Shown here: positions 41,390-48,898 of the stretch, piece by piece | How the letters are laid out: each line of letters begins with the position of its first letter | Numbering within the stretch: the stretch's first letter is position 1 | Source: Streptomyces sp. man185 | GTDB taxonomy: Bacteria; Actinomycetota; Actinomycetes; Streptomycetales; Streptomycetaceae | NCBI GenBank assembly: GCA_002551355.1 | Contig: NTHE01000006.1 | Span: 3,255 to 67,254, forward strand | Length of the DNA stretch: 64,000 nt | Direction of reading: 5' to 3' | Notes under the pieces: generated by a model | Seen by the model: the letters and a program-made list of their open reading frames with translations, nothing else | Told to the model about the DNA's origin: nothing | Database searches by the model: none | Made by a program: the position numbers and the translations under genes

Positions 41390-41762
41390 AACCGGACCTT
41401 CACGCCAACGTGTGCCCAGGACAAGCACAGCCGCTACCAGCGAGCTTCCCGCCAGGACGAGGAAGAGGCCGTGGTAGCCGCCGAGCGGACCGGCGAGGAC
41501 GGCCCCGGCCTCGGCGGTCCAGCACTCTGCCGATGGGGATGCCGGCCACCGCCGAGACGAGCAGAGCCAGGGAAGAGGCTGCTGTCGTGGCGCTCGTGGA
41601 CCAGCCCGTGTCGGCGGTGATGGGGGAGAGCAGGACAGGGAAGGCGTAGTAGACGATTCCCCAGCCGGTGATCTGCGTTGCGCAGAGAGCGGGCAGCACG
41701 GCGCGTGGCCGCGACCGGACCCCCGTTCCGGTCGCGACCACTGGGGCCGTGGCGTTGGGCAC
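41390..41762 (-). pseudogene. Truncated MFS transporter (ends joined, middle lost)
   Basis: The minus strand opens with a good MFS N-terminus (PALCATQITGWGIVYYAFPV, then SLALLVSAVAGIPIGRVLDR). Straight after helix 2 the sequence jumps, in another frame, to a typical last helix (AGPLGGYHGLFLVLAGSSLV, AAVLVLGTRWREG). About ten helices are missing, so this is an internal-deletion remnant. It lies 5 bp past the end of the arsenic-linked flavoprotein gene, so it was probably the distal gene of that unit. Confidence 0.7.
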
Positions 41763-41767
41763 CGCGG

Positions 41768-43120
41768 TCAGCAGCCGCCGGAGGAGGCGGGGGCCCCGAT
41801 ACCGATGGTCACCGTGGTGGGGGCGGCGCAGCAGCCGCCGCTCTCGGTCTGGTTCGCCTCGGGCTCGTCGAAGAGGCCGGCTCCGCCGCAGACGCCGGTC
41901 TCGGGCAGCGTGAGTTCGACCCGCTCGGCGGCTTCCCGGTCCCCGGCGATGGCCGCTGCGACGGAGCGGACCTGTTCGTAGCCGGTCATGGCCAGGAAGG
42001 TGGGTGCTCGGCCGTACGACTTCATGCCGACGAGGTAGACGTCCGTCTCCGGGTGGGAGAGCTCCTTGACTCCGTGCGGGGGGACGGTGCCGCAGGAGTG
42101 CTGGTTCGGGTCGATGAGAGGGGCGAGTTCACTGGGAGCCTGGAGGCGCTCGTCGAGGCCGAGGCGGAGTTCGGAGACGAAGGACAGGTCCGGGCGCAGG
42201 CCGGTGAGCACGATGACCTCGTCCACGGGGTCGAGGCGGCGGCTGTCCTCGGCGACCAGGACCACCTGGTCGCCCGCCCTCTCGATCGCCCCGGTGCGGA
42301 AACCGGTTACCGCGTCGGCGTACCCCTCGTCGACGGCGGCCTTCGCGGCCAGACCGAGGGCCCCGCGGGCGGGCAGTTGGTCGGCGCTGCCGCCGCCGAA
42401 GGTCGAGCCCGAGATCCCCCGGCGCAGCACCCACACCGCGTGGGTGCCCTCCTCCTGTCGGGCGAGGCCGGCCAGTGAGGCCAGAGCGGTGAAGGCGGAG
42501 GCCCCGGAGCCGATGACGGCGGTACGCCTGCCGGCGTACCGGGAGCGGACGGCCGGGTCCTTGAGATCGGGGATCCGGTAGGAGATCCGGTCGGCCGACG
42601 CCCATTCACCGATCGCGGGGAGACCGTCGCCGCCGATGGGACCGGGGGTGGACCAGGTGCCGGACGCGTCGATGACCGCGCGGGCGGCGAGGCGTTCCTC
42701 GGAGCCGTCGGTGCGGCGCACGTGGACAGTGAAAGGCCGCCCCTCGCGGTCGGCGTCCACGACGCGGTCCCGGCCGAGTCGGGACACGCCGGTCACGGTG
42801 GCGTCGTAGCGGACCTTGTGGTCCAGGACGTCGGCGAGCGGCTGGAGGTACTTCTCGGCCCAGTCCGCCCCGGACGGGTAGGTCGCGCCGTCGGGGGCGG
42901 CCCAGCCGGTGGGCGCCAGGAGCTTCGCGGCGGCGGGATCTACCAGTTCGGACCAGGTGGAGAACAGGCGTACGTGACCCCACGCGCGCACCGCGGCGCC
43001 GGCCATGGTCCCGGCCTCCAGGACCGTGGTGTCGATACCGCGCCCGGTGAGGTGGGCAGCGGCTGCGAGGCCGACAGGGCCGGCGCCGATGACGACGACG
43101 GGAAGCTGCTGTTCGCGCAT
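41768..43120 (-). CDS. ArsO-like FAD/NAD(P) flavoprotein with Cys-rich tail
   Basis: This 450-residue flavin monooxygenase-like protein has an FAD-binding VVVIGAGPVGLAAAAHLTGR at the N-terminus and a second Rossmann site RRTAVIGSGASAFTALASLA around residue 190. The C-terminus holds five cysteines (VCGGAG, ESGGCCAAP and a final GGC), which could bind a thiophilic metalloid. It is divergent from an ArsR gene with 145 bp between starts, so a role in arsenic or organoarsenic handling is inferred from context and from related ArsO proteins. ATG 43120 has GGAG about 10 nt upstream; longer frames start outside the FAD motif. Confidence 0.7.
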   Translation of the reverse strand: MREQQLPVVVIGAGPVGLAAAAHLTGRGIDTTVLEAGTMAGAAVRAWGHVRLFSTWSELVDPAAAKLLAPTGWAAPDGATYPSGADWAEKYLQPLADVLDHKVRYDATVTGVSRLGRDRVVDADREGRPFTVHVRRTDGSEERLAARAVIDASGTWSTPGPIGGDGLPAIGEWASADRISYRIPDLKDPAVRSRYAGRRTAVIGSGASAFTALASLAGLARQEEGTHAVWVLRRGISGSTFGGGSADQLPARGALGLAAKAAVDEGYADAVTGFRTGAIERAGDQVVLVAEDSRRLDPVDEVIVLTGLRPDLSFVSELRLGLDERLQAPSELAPLIDPNQHSCGTVPPHGVKELSHPETDVYLVGMKSYGRAPTFLAMTGYEQVRSVAAAIAGDREAAERVELTLPETGVCGGAGLFDEPEANQTESGGCCAAPTTVTIGIGAPASSGGC

Positions 43121-43195
43121 GACGGGTGGTCTCCTCGGAACGGGGTGGCGGAGGGTGGCATGCGATCGGCGCGGACCGGCGACGACCGCCCTTGA

Positions 43196-43270
43196 TTTGA
43201 TGATCGTCGATATCTCTCCATGTCCGGAGCTTGCCACTTGCATCGACGAGTGTCAACATAGACATATGTC
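43196..43270. promoter_or_regulatory. AT-rich ArsR-type operator/promoter region
   Basis: The flavoprotein/arsR gap contains an AT-rich stretch with repeated TTGAT/TCGATAT elements near 43196-43215 and a perfect palindrome GACATATGTC (43261-43270) that covers the arsR start codon. Binding here would repress both genes. The exact ArsR footprint is not determinable by eye. Confidence 0.4.
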
Positions 43271-43631
43271 GAATTCACGGATGGTGGAGCTGCCGGTGAC
43301 GACCGTCGGGCAGGTGGAGCCGTGCTGTCCGCCACTCACCTCGGCCGAGCTCTCGCAGGCCGACGCGGAGAAGATGGCCGCGATGTTCAAGGCCCTGGCC
43401 GACCCGGTGCGGCTGCGCCTGTTCTCCAAGGTCGCCTCGCACCCGGACGGGGAGGCGTGCGTGTGCGACATCGCCGACGTCGGCGTCTCCCAGCCGACCG
43501 TCTCCCACCACCTCAAGAAGCTGCGCGAGGCCGGTCTGCTGGCCTCCGAACGGCGCGGTACGTGGGTCTACTACTGGGTGGAGCCGTCGGTGATCGCCGG
43601 AATGGCTGCTCTCCTCGGCAGTCCCGGCTGA
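43266..43631 (+). CDS. arsR: ArsR-family arsenical repressor
   Basis: This 121-residue winged-helix repressor has the classic metalloid site EACVCDIADV (Cys-x-Cys-Asp, equivalent to ELCVCDL) in the recognition-region helix, followed by VSQPTVSHHLKKLREAGLLA and the wing SERRGTWVYYWV. Binding of As(III) or Sb(III) releases DNA. It also carries an N-terminal CC pair (VEPCCPPLTSAEL), seen in some ArsR proteins. The ATG lies inside a palindrome and no ribosome site is obvious. It is divergent from the flavoprotein. Confidence 0.85.
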   Translation: MSNSRMVELPVTTVGQVEPCCPPLTSAELSQADAEKMAAMFKALADPVRLRLFSKVASHPDGEACVCDIADVGVSQPTVSHHLKKLREAGLLASERRGTWVYYWVEPSVIAGMAALLGSPG

Positions 43632-43677
43632 TCGTGCGGGACTGCGGGGGCGGCGGTTCGCGCCGAGAGCGGCCGGG

Positions 43678-43997
43678 AGTTCGCCGCGCCGGTGGTCGTC
43701 GCCGCGGCGGGCGGCCACCTCGCACCCTTCGTTCCCGACATTCCAGGGACAGCAAAGTTCGCGGTACCGCGCAGCCCTGGAACAGCGCGGCGTCGACCGC
43801 CGAGAGGTGTTCAGCCGTCTCACCCCGGAGGGCGTCCTGTGGGCCGCTGGCCGGCAGGAGAGCGTCGATGTGGTCGTGCTCGCCACCGGAGACCCGGCTT
43901 CGTGGGCATCGAGTTCCAGCGCAGCTGCTCCTCCAGGACGCTGCGTGGCGTCGGCCGCGACGCCGACTTCGTACTCCGCCGTGTGCGCAGGCGGCGT
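43678..43997 (+). pseudogene. Decayed ArsO-like flavin monooxygenase
   Basis: Fragments in order but in different frames match the flavin-monooxygenase family: AAPVVVAAAGGHLAPFVPDI (43684 onwards), then SSRYRAALEQRGVDRREVFS and VLWAAGRQESVDVVVLATG (43770-43895), then GFVGIEFQRSCSSRTLRGVG and RDADFVLRRVR (43897-43995). Family members are about 380-450 residues; here about 100 remain, so the middle, the start and much of the C-terminus are lost. It sits directly behind arsR, suggesting a former arsR-arsO unit. Confidence 0.65.
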
Positions 43998-44112
43998 CGG
44001 TGTCGATCCCGGCGGTACTGCACGGCGCACAGGTCGAGGAGGCCGGACAACCCGAGAGGGAGGCGCCTTGTGTCGGGCGGGGGTCACACCCGGGCGACGT
44101 AGAATCGAAGGC

Positions 44113-44120
44113 CGATATCG
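44113..44120. promoter_or_regulatory. CGATATCG element before the PadR gene
   Basis: A palindromic CGATATCG lies 38 bp before the PadR start. The same half-sites (ATATCG/CGATAT) flank the permease promoter at 45815-45831, suggesting both are PadR sites. Confidence 0.4.
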
Positions 44121-44157
44121 GGTGCGTCACTGCCCCTCGGGTCTGGAGGTGGACGGA

Positions 44158-44466
44158 GTGCGGGAGTTCCAGCGGGGCGCGATGCGGCTGCACATCCTGC
44201 ACCACGCGGCCGAGGAAGAGATCCACGGTGCGTGGATGACCGAGGAACTGGCCCGCCACGGCTACCGGATCAGTCCCGGCACGCTGTACCCGACGCTGCA
44301 CAGGCTGGAGGCCGACGGACTGCTGGCCTCCGAGCAGCGGGTGGTCGACGGCCGCACGAGGCGGGTCTACCGGGCGACCGAAGCCGGGAGGGCAGCGCTC
44401 GCGGAGGACCGCAGGGCGCTCAGGGAGCTGGCCCGCGAGGTTCTCGGTGACGACACCGTGAGCTGA
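44158..44466 (+). CDS. PadR-family transcriptional regulator
   Basis: This 102-residue winged-helix protein of the short PadR-s2 class shows MRLHILHHAAEEEIHGAWMT, ELARHGYRISPGTLYPTLHR, LEADGLLASEQRVVDGRTRR and the final coiled dimerisation helix. GTG 44158 follows GGAGG by 8 nt; a GTG 9 nt earlier is possible. It is convergent with an APC permease, and matching CGATAT elements precede both genes, so it probably represses itself and the permease. The ligand is unknown. Confidence 0.8.
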   Translation: MREFQRGAMRLHILHHAAEEEIHGAWMTEELARHGYRISPGTLYPTLHRLEADGLLASEQRVVDGRTRRVYRATEAGRAALAEDRRALRELAREVLGDDTVS

Positions 44467-44493
44467 ACGCGGCGCGGGTCGGCGTAGGGGCGC

Positions 44494-45771
44494 CTACGGC
44501 GTCCGGCGGCTTGCGACGAAGCGCCGGGTCCCGTAGGCGGCGGCGCCCAGGGCAAGTACCGCGGCCCCGGTGAGCACCGAGGAGACCGGCAGGGCGAAGG
44601 CCAGGACCAGGCAGCCGGTCAGCCCGATCACCGGGACGAGGCGGTGCGGGCGGCCCTCGGCCGGGGTCAGCGTCCACGCGGAGGCGTTGGCGACGGCGTA
44701 GTAGGCGAGCACGCCGAAGGAGGAGAACCCGATCGCCCCGCGCACGTCCGTCGTCGCGGCGAGGGCCGCCACCACGACGCCGACCACCAACTCGGCCCGG
44801 TGCGGCACCTTGTGGCGGGGATGGACGGCCGCCAGTACGTGCGGCAGGTGCCGGTCGCGGGCCATCGCCAAGGTCGTACGGGAAATGCCCAGGATCAGCG
44901 CGAGCAGTGAGCCGAGCGCCGCGACGGCGGCGCCGGCACGGACGACCGGGGCCAGCCAGCCGGCGCCCGCAGCCCGGGCGGCGTCCGACAGCGGCGCCGT
45001 GGCGTCGGCCAGCCGCTGCGGGCCCAGCACCATGAGGACGCAGACGGCGACGAGGGCGTAGACGGCCAGGGTGATGCCCAGCGCGCTCGGGATGGCGCGC
45101 GGGATGGTGCGTGCGGGGTCGCGGACCTCCTCGCCGAGAGTGGCGATACGGGCGTACCCGGCGAACGCGAAGAACAGCAGCCCCGCCGCTTGTAGTACAC
45201 CGCCGAGGTCGGCGTCCGCACCGATGTCCAGGCGAGCGGCATTCGTCTCGCCTGAGGTGAAGGAAGCGATCACCACAGCGGCGAGTACTGCCAGGACCGC
45301 CGCGACGATGGCCCGGGTCAGCCAGGCGGACTTCTGCACTCCGGCGTAGTTGACCGCGGTCAGCGCCACCACGGCGGCGACCGCCACCGCGTGCGCCTGC
45401 CCCGGCCACACGTACGAGCCGACGGCGAGCGCCATGGCCGCGCAGGAGGCGGTCTTGCCGACCACGAACCCCCAGCCCGCCAGGTACCCCCAGAAATCAC
45501 CGAGCCGCTCGCGGCCGTAGACGTACGTGCCACCCGAGGCCGGGTAGCGGGCGGCGAGCCGGGCGGAGGAGGTGGCGTTGCAGTACGCCACCACACCGGC
45601 GACCACAAGGCCGATCAGCAGCCCGGAACCAGCGGCCTGCGCGGCCGGCGCCAGAGCGACGAAGATCCCCGCGCCGATCATCGATCCCAGACCGATCACC
45701 ACGGCGTCGGGCACGCCGAGCCGCCTCTGCAACTCCTCCGGTACGCCGTCAGGGATCGGTCGCCTGCTCAT
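44494..45771 (-). CDS. APC-family amino acid permease
   Basis: This is a 425-residue, 12-helix permease. The first helix has the substrate motif VIGLGSMIGAGIFVALAPAA, followed by RYPASGGTYVYGRERLGDFW, GYLAGWGFVVGKTASCAAMA and, in helix 6, LLFFAFAGYARIATLGEEVR, all typical of APC transporters. It likely imports an amino acid or amine. ATG with GAGGAG upstream. The promoter overlaps an ATATCG-N5-CGATAT dyad. Its position inside an arsenic region could be coincidental. Confidence 0.8.
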   Translation of the reverse strand: MSRRPIPDGVPEELQRRLGVPDAVVIGLGSMIGAGIFVALAPAAQAAGSGLLIGLVVAGVVAYCNATSSARLAARYPASGGTYVYGRERLGDFWGYLAGWGFVVGKTASCAAMALAVGSYVWPGQAHAVAVAAVVALTAVNYAGVQKSAWLTRAIVAAVLAVLAAVVIASFTSGETNAARLDIGADADLGGVLQAAGLLFFAFAGYARIATLGEEVRDPARTIPRAIPSALGITLAVYALVAVCVLMVLGPQRLADATAPLSDAARAAGAGWLAPVVRAGAAVAALGSLLALILGISRTTLAMARDRHLPHVLAAVHPRHKVPHRAELVVGVVVAALAATTDVRGAIGFSSFGVLAYYAVANASAWTLTPAEGRPHRLVPVIGLTGCLVLAFALPVSSVLTGAAVLALGAAAYGTRRFVASRRTP

Positions 45772-45814
45772 GGCCCACTCCTCGGTGGCTCGGGCACGCC
45801 CATTACGGAATACG

Positions 45815-45831
45815 ATATCGGAGAGCGATAT
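45815..45831. promoter_or_regulatory. Probable PadR operator upstream of the permease
   Basis: ATATCG-GAGAG-CGATAT is a perfect 6-bp inverted repeat with a 5-bp centre, in an AT-rich patch 44 bp before the permease start. Confidence 0.55.
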
Positions 45832-45853
45832 ATGAGCAGCGGGAAACGGTGGA

Positions 45854-46918
45854 TCAAGGGGGCCCGAGCAGTTCCACGACGGCTGCGGCGGCGTCGCGTG
45901 CGGGACGGCCGACGCCGATCAGGGTCGCTGAGGCCGGTCCGGTCCAGTCGCCGTAGCCGAGAAGGTGGAGGCGCGGTTCCCCGAGTGCCCGGGTACCCGC
46001 GGTGGGGATGTGCCCGCGCGGCCCCCGCAGACGGAGTGGCGCGAGATGGGGCAGCGCGGGGCGGAAGCCGGTGCACCAGATGATCGTGTCGGCCTCGGCG
46101 CGGGTGCCGTCGGCCCATTCGACGCCGGTCGCGCTGAGTCGGCGGAACATCGGCCGGGCCTTGAGGAGTCCGGCGTCGCGCGCCTCGCGTACGGGCGGCA
46201 CGACGACGATGTCGCCGAGCGAGGCGACGCCTCCCGGGTCGGCGCGGCCCTTGTCGAGGGCGCGGCGGCGCGCGGTGGCGTGATCGAAGAGGGCGCGGCC
46301 GTCGATGGAGTCGGCCAGGAACCGGGCAGGCCGCTGGGTGACCCAGGTGAGTTCGGTGGTGCCCACGAGGTCGGCGGCGATCTGCGCCCCGGAGTTGCCG
46401 CCGCCGACGACCACGACCTTCTGTCCGGCGAGATCGGCCGGGCGGCGGTACCCCACGGTGTGGAGCTGGACGCCCTCGAATGCGGAACGCCCGGGAGCCG
46501 CGGGGAGGAAGGGGCGCCACCATGTTCCGGTGGCGCTGATGACCGCACGCGCCCGCCAGGTTCCGGCGTCGGCCTCGATAAGAAGCCGGTCGCCGTCGCG
46601 GTGGACCGCCTCCACCCGGACGGGGCGGGCGACGGGGAGGTCGTAGCGCTGTTCGTAGTCGGTCAGGTAGCCGACCACGTGTCGTGCGTCCGGGTAGGTC
46701 TCTCCCGGCTGCCCCGGCATGACGCGACCCGGCAGGGAGGAGGAGGCGGCGGGGGAGAACAGGTGGAGTGAGTCCCACGCGTGCTGCCAGGCGCCGCCGG
46801 GCGAGGCCTGGGCGTCCAGCACGACGAAGTCCAGACCGCGGCGGCGCAGGTGGTAGCCGACGGCCAGTCCGGCCTGGCCGCCGCCGATGACGGCCACGTC
46901 GACATGTCTGATCACCAC
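45854..46918 (-). CDS. arsO: ArsO-type flavin-dependent monooxygenase
   Basis: This 354-residue flavoprotein has FAD site VAVIGGGQAGLAVGYHLRRR near the start, GTWWRPFLP, the NADPH site KVVVVGGGNSGAQIAADLVG near residue 170, and ATG/CTGF motif DTIIWCTGFRPALP. It lies 73 bp downstream of acr3 on the same strand, matching the arsR-arsB-arsO order described for Streptomyces linear-plasmid arsenic clusters, where arsO encodes a flavin-binding monooxygenase of unclear function. AAGGAG precedes the GTG start. It is about 100 residues shorter than the flavoprotein at 41.8 kb and lacks its Cys-rich tail. Confidence 0.75.
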   Translation of the reverse strand: MVIRHVDVAVIGGGQAGLAVGYHLRRRGLDFVVLDAQASPGGAWQHAWDSLHLFSPAASSSLPGRVMPGQPGETYPDARHVVGYLTDYEQRYDLPVARPVRVEAVHRDGDRLLIEADAGTWRARAVISATGTWWRPFLPAAPGRSAFEGVQLHTVGYRRPADLAGQKVVVVGGGNSGAQIAADLVGTTELTWVTQRPARFLADSIDGRALFDHATARRRALDKGRADPGGVASLGDIVVVPPVREARDAGLLKARPMFRRLSATGVEWADGTRAEADTIIWCTGFRPALPHLAPLRLRGPRGHIPTAGTRALGEPRLHLLGYGDWTGPASATLIGVGRPARDAAAAVVELLGPP

Positions 46919-46991
46919 GGTGCCGGCTCCTTCCCTCGCGCGGCTGCCCCGCCGGGTGAGGCGGGGCAGCCGAATCCTGCTGTACGAGTGG

Positions 46992-48080
46992 CTACTTGAT
47001 CTGCGACGGCGTGAACTTCTTGCGCCAGGCGAGCGAGACGTACACCAGCGCCACCAGCACCGGAACCTCGATCAGCGGACCGACGACACCGGAGAGGGCC
47101 TGGCCGGACGTGACGCCGAAGGTGGCGATGGCGACCGCGATGGCGAGCTCGAAGTTGTTGCCGGCGGCCGTGAACGCGAGGGTGGCGGTGCGGTCGTAGT
47201 TCAGGCCGATCGCCTTGCCGAGCAGGAACGTTCCGAACCACATCACCGCGAAGTAGACGAGGAGCGGCACTGCGATCCGTACGACGTCCAGCGGCTGCGA
47301 GGTGATGGTCTTCCCCTGGAGGGCGAAGAGGATGACGATCGTGAAGAGCAGGCCGTAGAGGGCCCAGGGGCCGATCTTCGGCAGGAACGTCGTCTCGTAG
47401 GACTCGCGGCCCATCTTCTTCTCGCCGATGCGGCGGGTGAGGAATCCGGCGAGCAGAGGCACGCCGAGGAAGATGGCGACGTTCAGCGCGATCTTCCACA
47501 TGGAGATGTCGAGCCGCTCCCCGTCGCCGAGGCCGAGCCACCCGGGCAGCAGGTCGAGGTAGAACCAGCCCAGCACGCCGAAGGCGATGACCTGGAAGAC
47601 GGAGTTCAGCGCGACGAGGACGGCTGCGGCTTCACGGTCTCCGCAGGCGAGGTCGTTCCAGATGATGACCATGGCGATGCAGCGGGCCAGACCGACGATG
47701 ATCAGGCCGGTGCGGTACTCGGGCAGGTCCGGCAGGAAGATCCAGGCCAGCGCGAACATGAGCGCCGGACCGAGGACCCAGTTGACGACCAGTGAGGACG
47801 CCATCAGTTTGCGGTCGCCGGTGACGGCGTCGAGCTTGTCGTAGCGGACCTTGGCGAGAACCGGGTACATCATGATCAGCAGGCCCGCGGCGATCGGGAG
47901 CGAGATGCCGCCGATCTCGACCTTGGCCAGCGCGTCGTTCAGCCCGGGGATCAACCGGCCCAGACCCAGTCCCAGGCCCATGGCGAGGAGAATCCAGACG
48001 GCGAGGAAGCGGTCGAGCGTCGAAAGCTTCGCGACGACCGAGGACTCCTCGGTGGGCGCGGGCGCTTGGGTGGGGGTCAC
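46992..48080 (-). CDS. acr3: Arsenite efflux transporter Acr3 (ArsB of actinobacteria)
   Basis: This 362-residue, ten-helix bile/arsenite/riboflavin-family transporter exports As(III) using the proton-motive force. Key features: LMMYPVLAKVRYDKLD-like IMMYPVLAKVRYDKLDAV, GLARCIAMVIIWNDLACGDR containing the conserved functional Cys, ALNSVFQVIAFGVLGWFYL, and the discontinuous-helix motif TAAGNNFELAIAVAIATFG with its conserved Glu. The GTG start overlaps the arsR stop by 4 nt (GTGA), so the two are co-translated. Confidence 0.9.
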   Translation of the reverse strand: MTPTQAPAPTEESSVVAKLSTLDRFLAVWILLAMGLGLGLGRLIPGLNDALAKVEIGGISLPIAAGLLIMMYPVLAKVRYDKLDAVTGDRKLMASSLVVNWVLGPALMFALAWIFLPDLPEYRTGLIIVGLARCIAMVIIWNDLACGDREAAAVLVALNSVFQVIAFGVLGWFYLDLLPGWLGLGDGERLDISMWKIALNVAIFLGVPLLAGFLTRRIGEKKMGRESYETTFLPKIGPWALYGLLFTIVILFALQGKTITSQPLDVVRIAVPLLVYFAVMWFGTFLLGKAIGLNYDRTATLAFTAAGNNFELAIAVAIATFGVTSGQALSGVVGPLIEVPVLVALVYVSLAWRKKFTPSQIK

Positions 48081-48385
48081 GGACAGGCCCTCTTGTTCTC
48101 GGCAGCGGTACGAGCGGATTCGGCCAGATCGGCGAACTGGCCGGCGAGCTGGGCGATGACGTCCGGGCGGAGCTTGTAGTAGGTGAAGCGGCCGCAGGGC
48201 TCCGTCTCCACGACTCCGGCCTCGCGCAGCACTCTCAGATGGTTGGAGAGATTGGTCTGCCGGGCGCCGGTCTCCTCGACGAGGTGGGTGGTGCACAGGG
48301 TCTCGCGGGCGAGCAGGGTCACGATCTGCAGACGCAGGGGGTCACCCAGCACCCGGATCAGTTCAGTGTCGACTGACGTCATCAT
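48077..48385 (-). CDS. arsR: ArsR-family metalloregulator
   Basis: This 102-residue repressor has an HTH (LVEETGARQTNLSNHLRVLR) and wing (ETEPCGRFTYYKLRPDV). It lacks the CVCD motif; candidate thiolates are Cys in RETLCTTHL, Cys in EPCGRF and a C-terminal RACP. This differs from the ArsR at 43.3 kb and resembles other actinobacterial ArsR sensors with distributed cysteines. It leads the arsR-acr3-arsO unit and is divergent from arsC. A CTGAT-N8-ATCAG dyad just upstream may be its operator. Confidence 0.8.
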   Translation of the reverse strand: MMTSVDTELIRVLGDPLRLQIVTLLARETLCTTHLVEETGARQTNLSNHLRVLREAGVVETEPCGRFTYYKLRPDVIAQLAGQFADLAESARTAAENKRACP

Positions 48386-48388
48386 GGA

Positions 48389-48406
48389 CTGATACTCTCA
48401 CATCAG
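48389..48406. promoter_or_regulatory. Dyad in the arsR/arsC divergent promoter
   Basis: CTGAT at 48389-48393 and ATCAG at 48402-48406 form a short inverted repeat immediately upstream of arsR, in a 90-bp divergent gap. It is a plausible ArsR operator controlling both directions. Confidence 0.35.
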
Positions 48407-48475
48407 TGGTGGCTGACACCATCGGGTGCTGAAGTCATTCGTGCCTGATTTCGCCGTGAGACAAGAGAGACTGCC

Positions 48476-48898
48476 GTGTCCGAAAAGCCCTCTGTCCTGT
48501 TCGTCTGCGTCCACAACGCCGGCCGTTCCCAGATGGCCGCCGCGTGGCTGTCGCACCTGGCCGGGGATCGTGTCGAGGTCCGCTCCGCCGGCTCCGCCCC
48601 CGCCGGCCAGGTCAACCCCGCCGCCGTCGAGGCCATGCGCGAGGTCGGCATCGACATCACCGCCGAGACCCCCAAGATCCTCACCATCGACGCGGTCAAG
48701 GCGTCCGACGTCTGCATCACCATGGGCTGCGGCGACACCTGCCCCGTCTTCCCCGGCAAGCGCTACCTCGACTGGACACTGCAGGACCCGGCGGGCCAGG
48801 GCGTCGAGGCCGTACGCCCGATCCGCGACGAGATCAGGAAGCTCGTCGAGAACCTGATCGAGGAGGTCGCCCCGGCGAACCCGGAGCGGACCGCATGA
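48476..48898 (+). CDS. arsC: Arsenate reductase ArsC (mycothiol-linked type)
   Basis: This 140-residue member of the low-molecular-weight phosphatase fold has the catalytic loop VCVHNAGRSQMAAAW and a second cysteine pair in TMGCGDTCPVFPGKRY. It reduces As(V) to As(III) for export by Acr3. The sequence resembles actinobacterial ArsC enzymes that use mycothiol and mycoredoxin; reduction by the thioredoxin system is also possible given the coupled reductase gene. GTG start; the stop overlaps the next ATG (ATGA). Confidence 0.88.
   Translation: MSEKPSVLFVCVHNAGRSQMAAAWLSHLAGDRVEVRSAGSAPAGQVNPAAVEAMREVGIDITAETPKILTIDAVKASDVCITMGCGDTCPVFPGKRYLDWTLQDPAGQGVEAVRPIRDEIRKLVENLIEEVAPANPERTA

Noticed and set aside
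45854..46918. Steroid or cyclohexanone monooxygenase assignment for the flavoprotein
   Set aside because: Length (354), context with acr3 and arsR, and lack of the Baeyer-Villiger fingerprint favour ArsO.
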